Shown here in pieces: positions 61,141 through 64,000 of a stretch of DNA of 64,000 nt. A program made the position numbers and the translations under genes. Under the pieces are notes generated by a model that had not been told where the DNA came from, searched no databases, and saw nothing but the letters and a program-made list of their open reading frames with translations. The first letter of the stretch is position 1. Every line of letters starts with the position of its first letter. The stretch is taken from assembly GCA_946800325.1 (NCBI GenBank), contig OX326957.1, forward strand, positions 21,329,007 through 21,393,006. The letters are read 5' to 3'. This DNA comes from Luzula sylvatica. Lineage: Eukaryota; Streptophyta; Magnoliopsida; Poales; Juncaceae.

Positions 61141-64000
61141 CTCCACAAAGCGTTAAAATCTTGTTTTGAATCGAAAAACAAACTTTCTTAGTGTTTGTGA
61201 AATTTGGTGAAAAGTTATGTAGTAAAAGATACGATACAAATGATCTCAAAACACGTTATTTGAACTCCTCAAAGCGTTAAAATCTTGTTTTGCATCAAAA
61301 AACAAACTTTCTTAGTGTTTGTGAAATTTGGTGAAAAGTTATGTAGTAAAAGGTACGATACAAATGATCTCAAAACACGTTATTTGAACTCCACAAAGCG
61401 TTAAAATCTTGTTTTGAATCGAAAAACAAACTTTCTTAGTGTTTGTGAAATTTGGTGAAAAGTTATGTAGTAAAAGATAAGATACAAATGATCTAAAATC
61501 ACGTTATTTGAACTCCTCAAAGCGTTAAAATCTTGTTTTGAATCGAAAAACAAACTTTCTTAGTGTTTGTGAAATTTGGTGAAAAGTAATGTAGTAAAAG
61601 ATACGATACAAATGATCTCAAAACACGTTATTTAAACTCCAAAAAGCGTTAAAATCTTGTTTTGAATCGAAAAACAAACTTTCTTAGTGTTTGTGAAATT
61701 TGGTGAAAAGTTATGCAGTAAAAGATACAATACAAATGAACTCAAAACACGTTATTGGAACTCCACAAAGCGTTAAAATCTTGTTCTGAATCGAAAAACA
61801 AACTTTCTTAGTGTTTGTGAAATTTGGTGAAAAGTTATGTAGTAAAAGATACGATTCAAATGAACTCAAAACACGTTATTGGAACTCCACAAAGCGTTAA
61901 AATCTTGTTTTGAATCGAAAAACAAACTTTCTTAGTGTTTGTGAAATTTGGTGAAAAGTTATGTAGTAAAAGATACGATACAAATGATCTCAAAACACGT
62001 TATTTGAACTCCACAAAGCGTTAAAATCTTGTTTTGAATCGAAAAACAAACTTTCTTAGTGTTTGTGAAATTTGGTGAATAGTTATGCAGTAAAAGATAC
62101 GATACAAATGAACTCAAAACACGTTATTTGAACTCCACAAAGCGTTAAAATCTTGTTTAGAATCGAAAAACAAACTTTCTTAGTGTTTGTGAAATTTGGT
62201 GAATAGTTATGCAGTAAAAGATACGATACAAATGAACTCAAAACACGTTATTTGAACTCCACAAAGCGTTAAAATATTGTTTTGAATCGAAAAACAAACT
62301 TTCTTAGTGTTTGTGAAATTTGGTGAAAAGTTATGTAGAAAAAGATACGATACAAATGATCTCAAAACACGTTATTTGAACTCCTCAAAGCGTTAAAATC
62401 TTGTTTTGAATCGAAAAACAAACTTTCTTAGTGTTTGTGAAATTTGGTGAAAAGTTATGTAGTAAAAGATACGATACAAATGATCTCAAAACACGTCATT
62501 TGAACTCCACAAAGCGTTAAAATCTTGTTTTGAATCGAAAAACAAACTTTCTTAGTGTTTGTGAAATTTGGTGAAAAGTTATGCAGTAAAAGATACGATA
62601 CAAATGAACTCAAAACACGTTATTTGAACTCCACAAAGCGTTAAAATCTTGTTTTGAATCGAAAAACAAACTTTCTTAGTGTTTGTGAAATTTGGTGAAA
62701 AGTTATGTAGTAAAAGATACGATACAAATGATCTCAAAACACGTTATTTGAACTCCACAAAGCGTTAAAATCTTGTTTTGAATCGAAAAACAAACTTTCT
62801 TAGTGTTTGTGTAATTTGGTGAAAAGTTATGTAGTTAAAGATACGATACAAATGATCTCAAAACACGTTATTTGAACTCCACAAAGCGTTACAATCTTAT
62901 TTTGAATCGAAAAACAAACTTACTTAGTGTTTGTGAAATTTGGTGAAAAGTTATGTAGTAAAAGATACGATACAAATGGTCTTAAAGCACGTTATTTGAA
63001 CTCCACAAAGCGTTAAAATCTTGTTTTGAATCGAAAAACAAACTTACTTAGTGTTTGTGAAATTTGGTGAAAAGTTACGTAGGAAAAGATACGATACAAA
63101 TGATCTCAAAACACGTTATTTGAACTCCACAAAGCGTTAAAATCTTGTTTTGAATCGAAAAACAAACTTTCTTAGTGTTTGTGACTTTTGGTGAAAAGTT
63201 ATGCAGTAAAAGATACGATACAAATGAACTCAAAACACGTTATTTGAACTCCACAAAGCGTTAAAATCTTGTTTTGAATCGAAAACAAACTTTCTTAGTG
63301 TTTGTGAAATTTGGTGAAAAGTTATGTAGTAAAAGATACGATACAAATGATCTCAAAACACGTTATTTGAACTCCTCAAAGCGTTAAAATCTTGTTTTGA
63401 ATCGAAAAACAAACTTTCTTAGTGTTTGTGTAATTTGGTGAAAAGTTATGTAGTTAAAGATACGATACAAATGATCTCAAAACACGTTATTTGAACTCCA
63501 CAAAGCGTTAAAATCTTATTTTGAATCGAAAAACAAACTTTCTTAGTGTTTGTGAAATTTGGTGAAAAGGTATGTAGTAAAAGATACGATACAAATGATC
63601 TCAAAACACGTTATTTGAACTCCTCAAAACGTTAAAATCTTATTTTGAATCGAAAAACAAACTTTCTTAGTGTTTGTGTAATTTGGTGAAAAGTTATGTA
63701 GTTAAAGATACGATACAAATGATCTCAAAACACGTTATTTGAACTCCACAAAGCGTTCAAATCATATTTTGAATCGAAAAACAAACTTTCTTAGTGTTTG
63801 TGAAATTTGGTGAAAAGGTATGTAGTAAAAGATACGATACAAATGATCTCAAAACACGTTATTTAAACTCCACAAAGCGTTAAAATCTTGTTTTGAATCG
63901 AAAAACTAACTTCCTTAGTATTTGTGAAATTTGGTGAAAAGTTATGTAGTAAAAGATACGATACAAATGATCTCAAAACACGTTATTTGAACTCCACAAA
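61141..64000. repeat. Long HOR copy 2 (continues past the window)
   Basis: It repeats copy 1 with the same series of private variants, e.g. gttttgcatc at 61288, gattcaaatg at 61854, tattgttttg near 62275, cgaaaacaaac near 63283 and gttcaaatcat near 63757. It includes two extra monomers between 61.87 and 62.15 kb. The unit is cut by the window end inside a monomer. Confidence 0.86.

Larger units (their letters stand above)
33836..64000. repeat. 124-bp satellite array, right part
   Basis: This continues the same array in the same orientation and phase. The monomer broken at 32229 resumes at 33836 with acaaatg, and the next monomer starts at 33895. That is exactly 124 bp after the last start once the 1,606-bp insert is subtracted. 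The array runs to the window end, which falls inside a monomer. Monomer variants and HOR structure differ along this stretch and are described separately. No coding gene or other element is seen in it. Confidence 0.97.

Noticed and set aside
1..64000. CRISPR-like array of repeats and spacers
   Set aside because: The whole 124-bp unit is conserved, with no unique spacers and no cas genes. This is a satellite.

Overview
The window is almost entirely one tandem satellite DNA array. A 124-bp, AT-rich monomer (consensus about 29% G+C) repeats head to tail on one orientation from the first base to the last, giving roughly 500 monomers. No host gene, tRNA, rRNA, CRISPR array or intact transposon is visible. 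The scale, homogeneity and nested duplication suggest a centromeric or heterochromatic satellite of a plant nuclear chromosome. The plant assignment rests on the character of the single insertion, not on a recognised satellite name.

Layout: (1) 1-8.5 kb and onward is a higher-order repeat (HOR) of 2,416 bp (19 monomers plus a 60-bp partial monomer), with a 308-bp remnant between two copies. (2) 9.65-11.39 kb is a tandem pair of 868-bp units. (3) 12.7-40.5 kb is a set of large, nearly identical blocks related at spacings of 6,819, 10,910 and 10,037 bp, with internal tandem duplications of 1,860 bp (16.9-20.6 kb) and 2,479 bp (22.4-27.4 kb). (4) 42.1-48.8 kb is a 27-monomer HOR in two copies. 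(5) 48.8-52 kb is a 7-monomer (868 bp) HOR with one 744-bp unit. (6) 52.1-56.6 kb is a 13-monomer (1,612 bp) HOR. (7) 56.6-64 kb is a pair of copies about 4.6-4.8 kb apart, still running at the window end.

At 32230-33835 a 1,606-bp piece of different, more GC-rich DNA interrupts a single monomer with no loss of satellite sequence. It has an A-B-A structure: 556 bp, 494 bp, then the same 556 bp again, i.e. about 1.5 turns of a 1,050-bp unit. On the minus strand it carries a truncated Ty1/copia RNase H fragment. The rest looks like angiosperm mitochondrial non-coding DNA in composition and texture, so a nuclear insertion of mitochondrial-type DNA (NUMT) holding an old copia remnant is the favoured but unproven reading. 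The uninterrupted version of the same site survives at several paralogous places in the array, so the insertion is younger than the duplications that spread that module.

The short minus-strand ORFs in the satellite are chance readings of the repeat, not genes.
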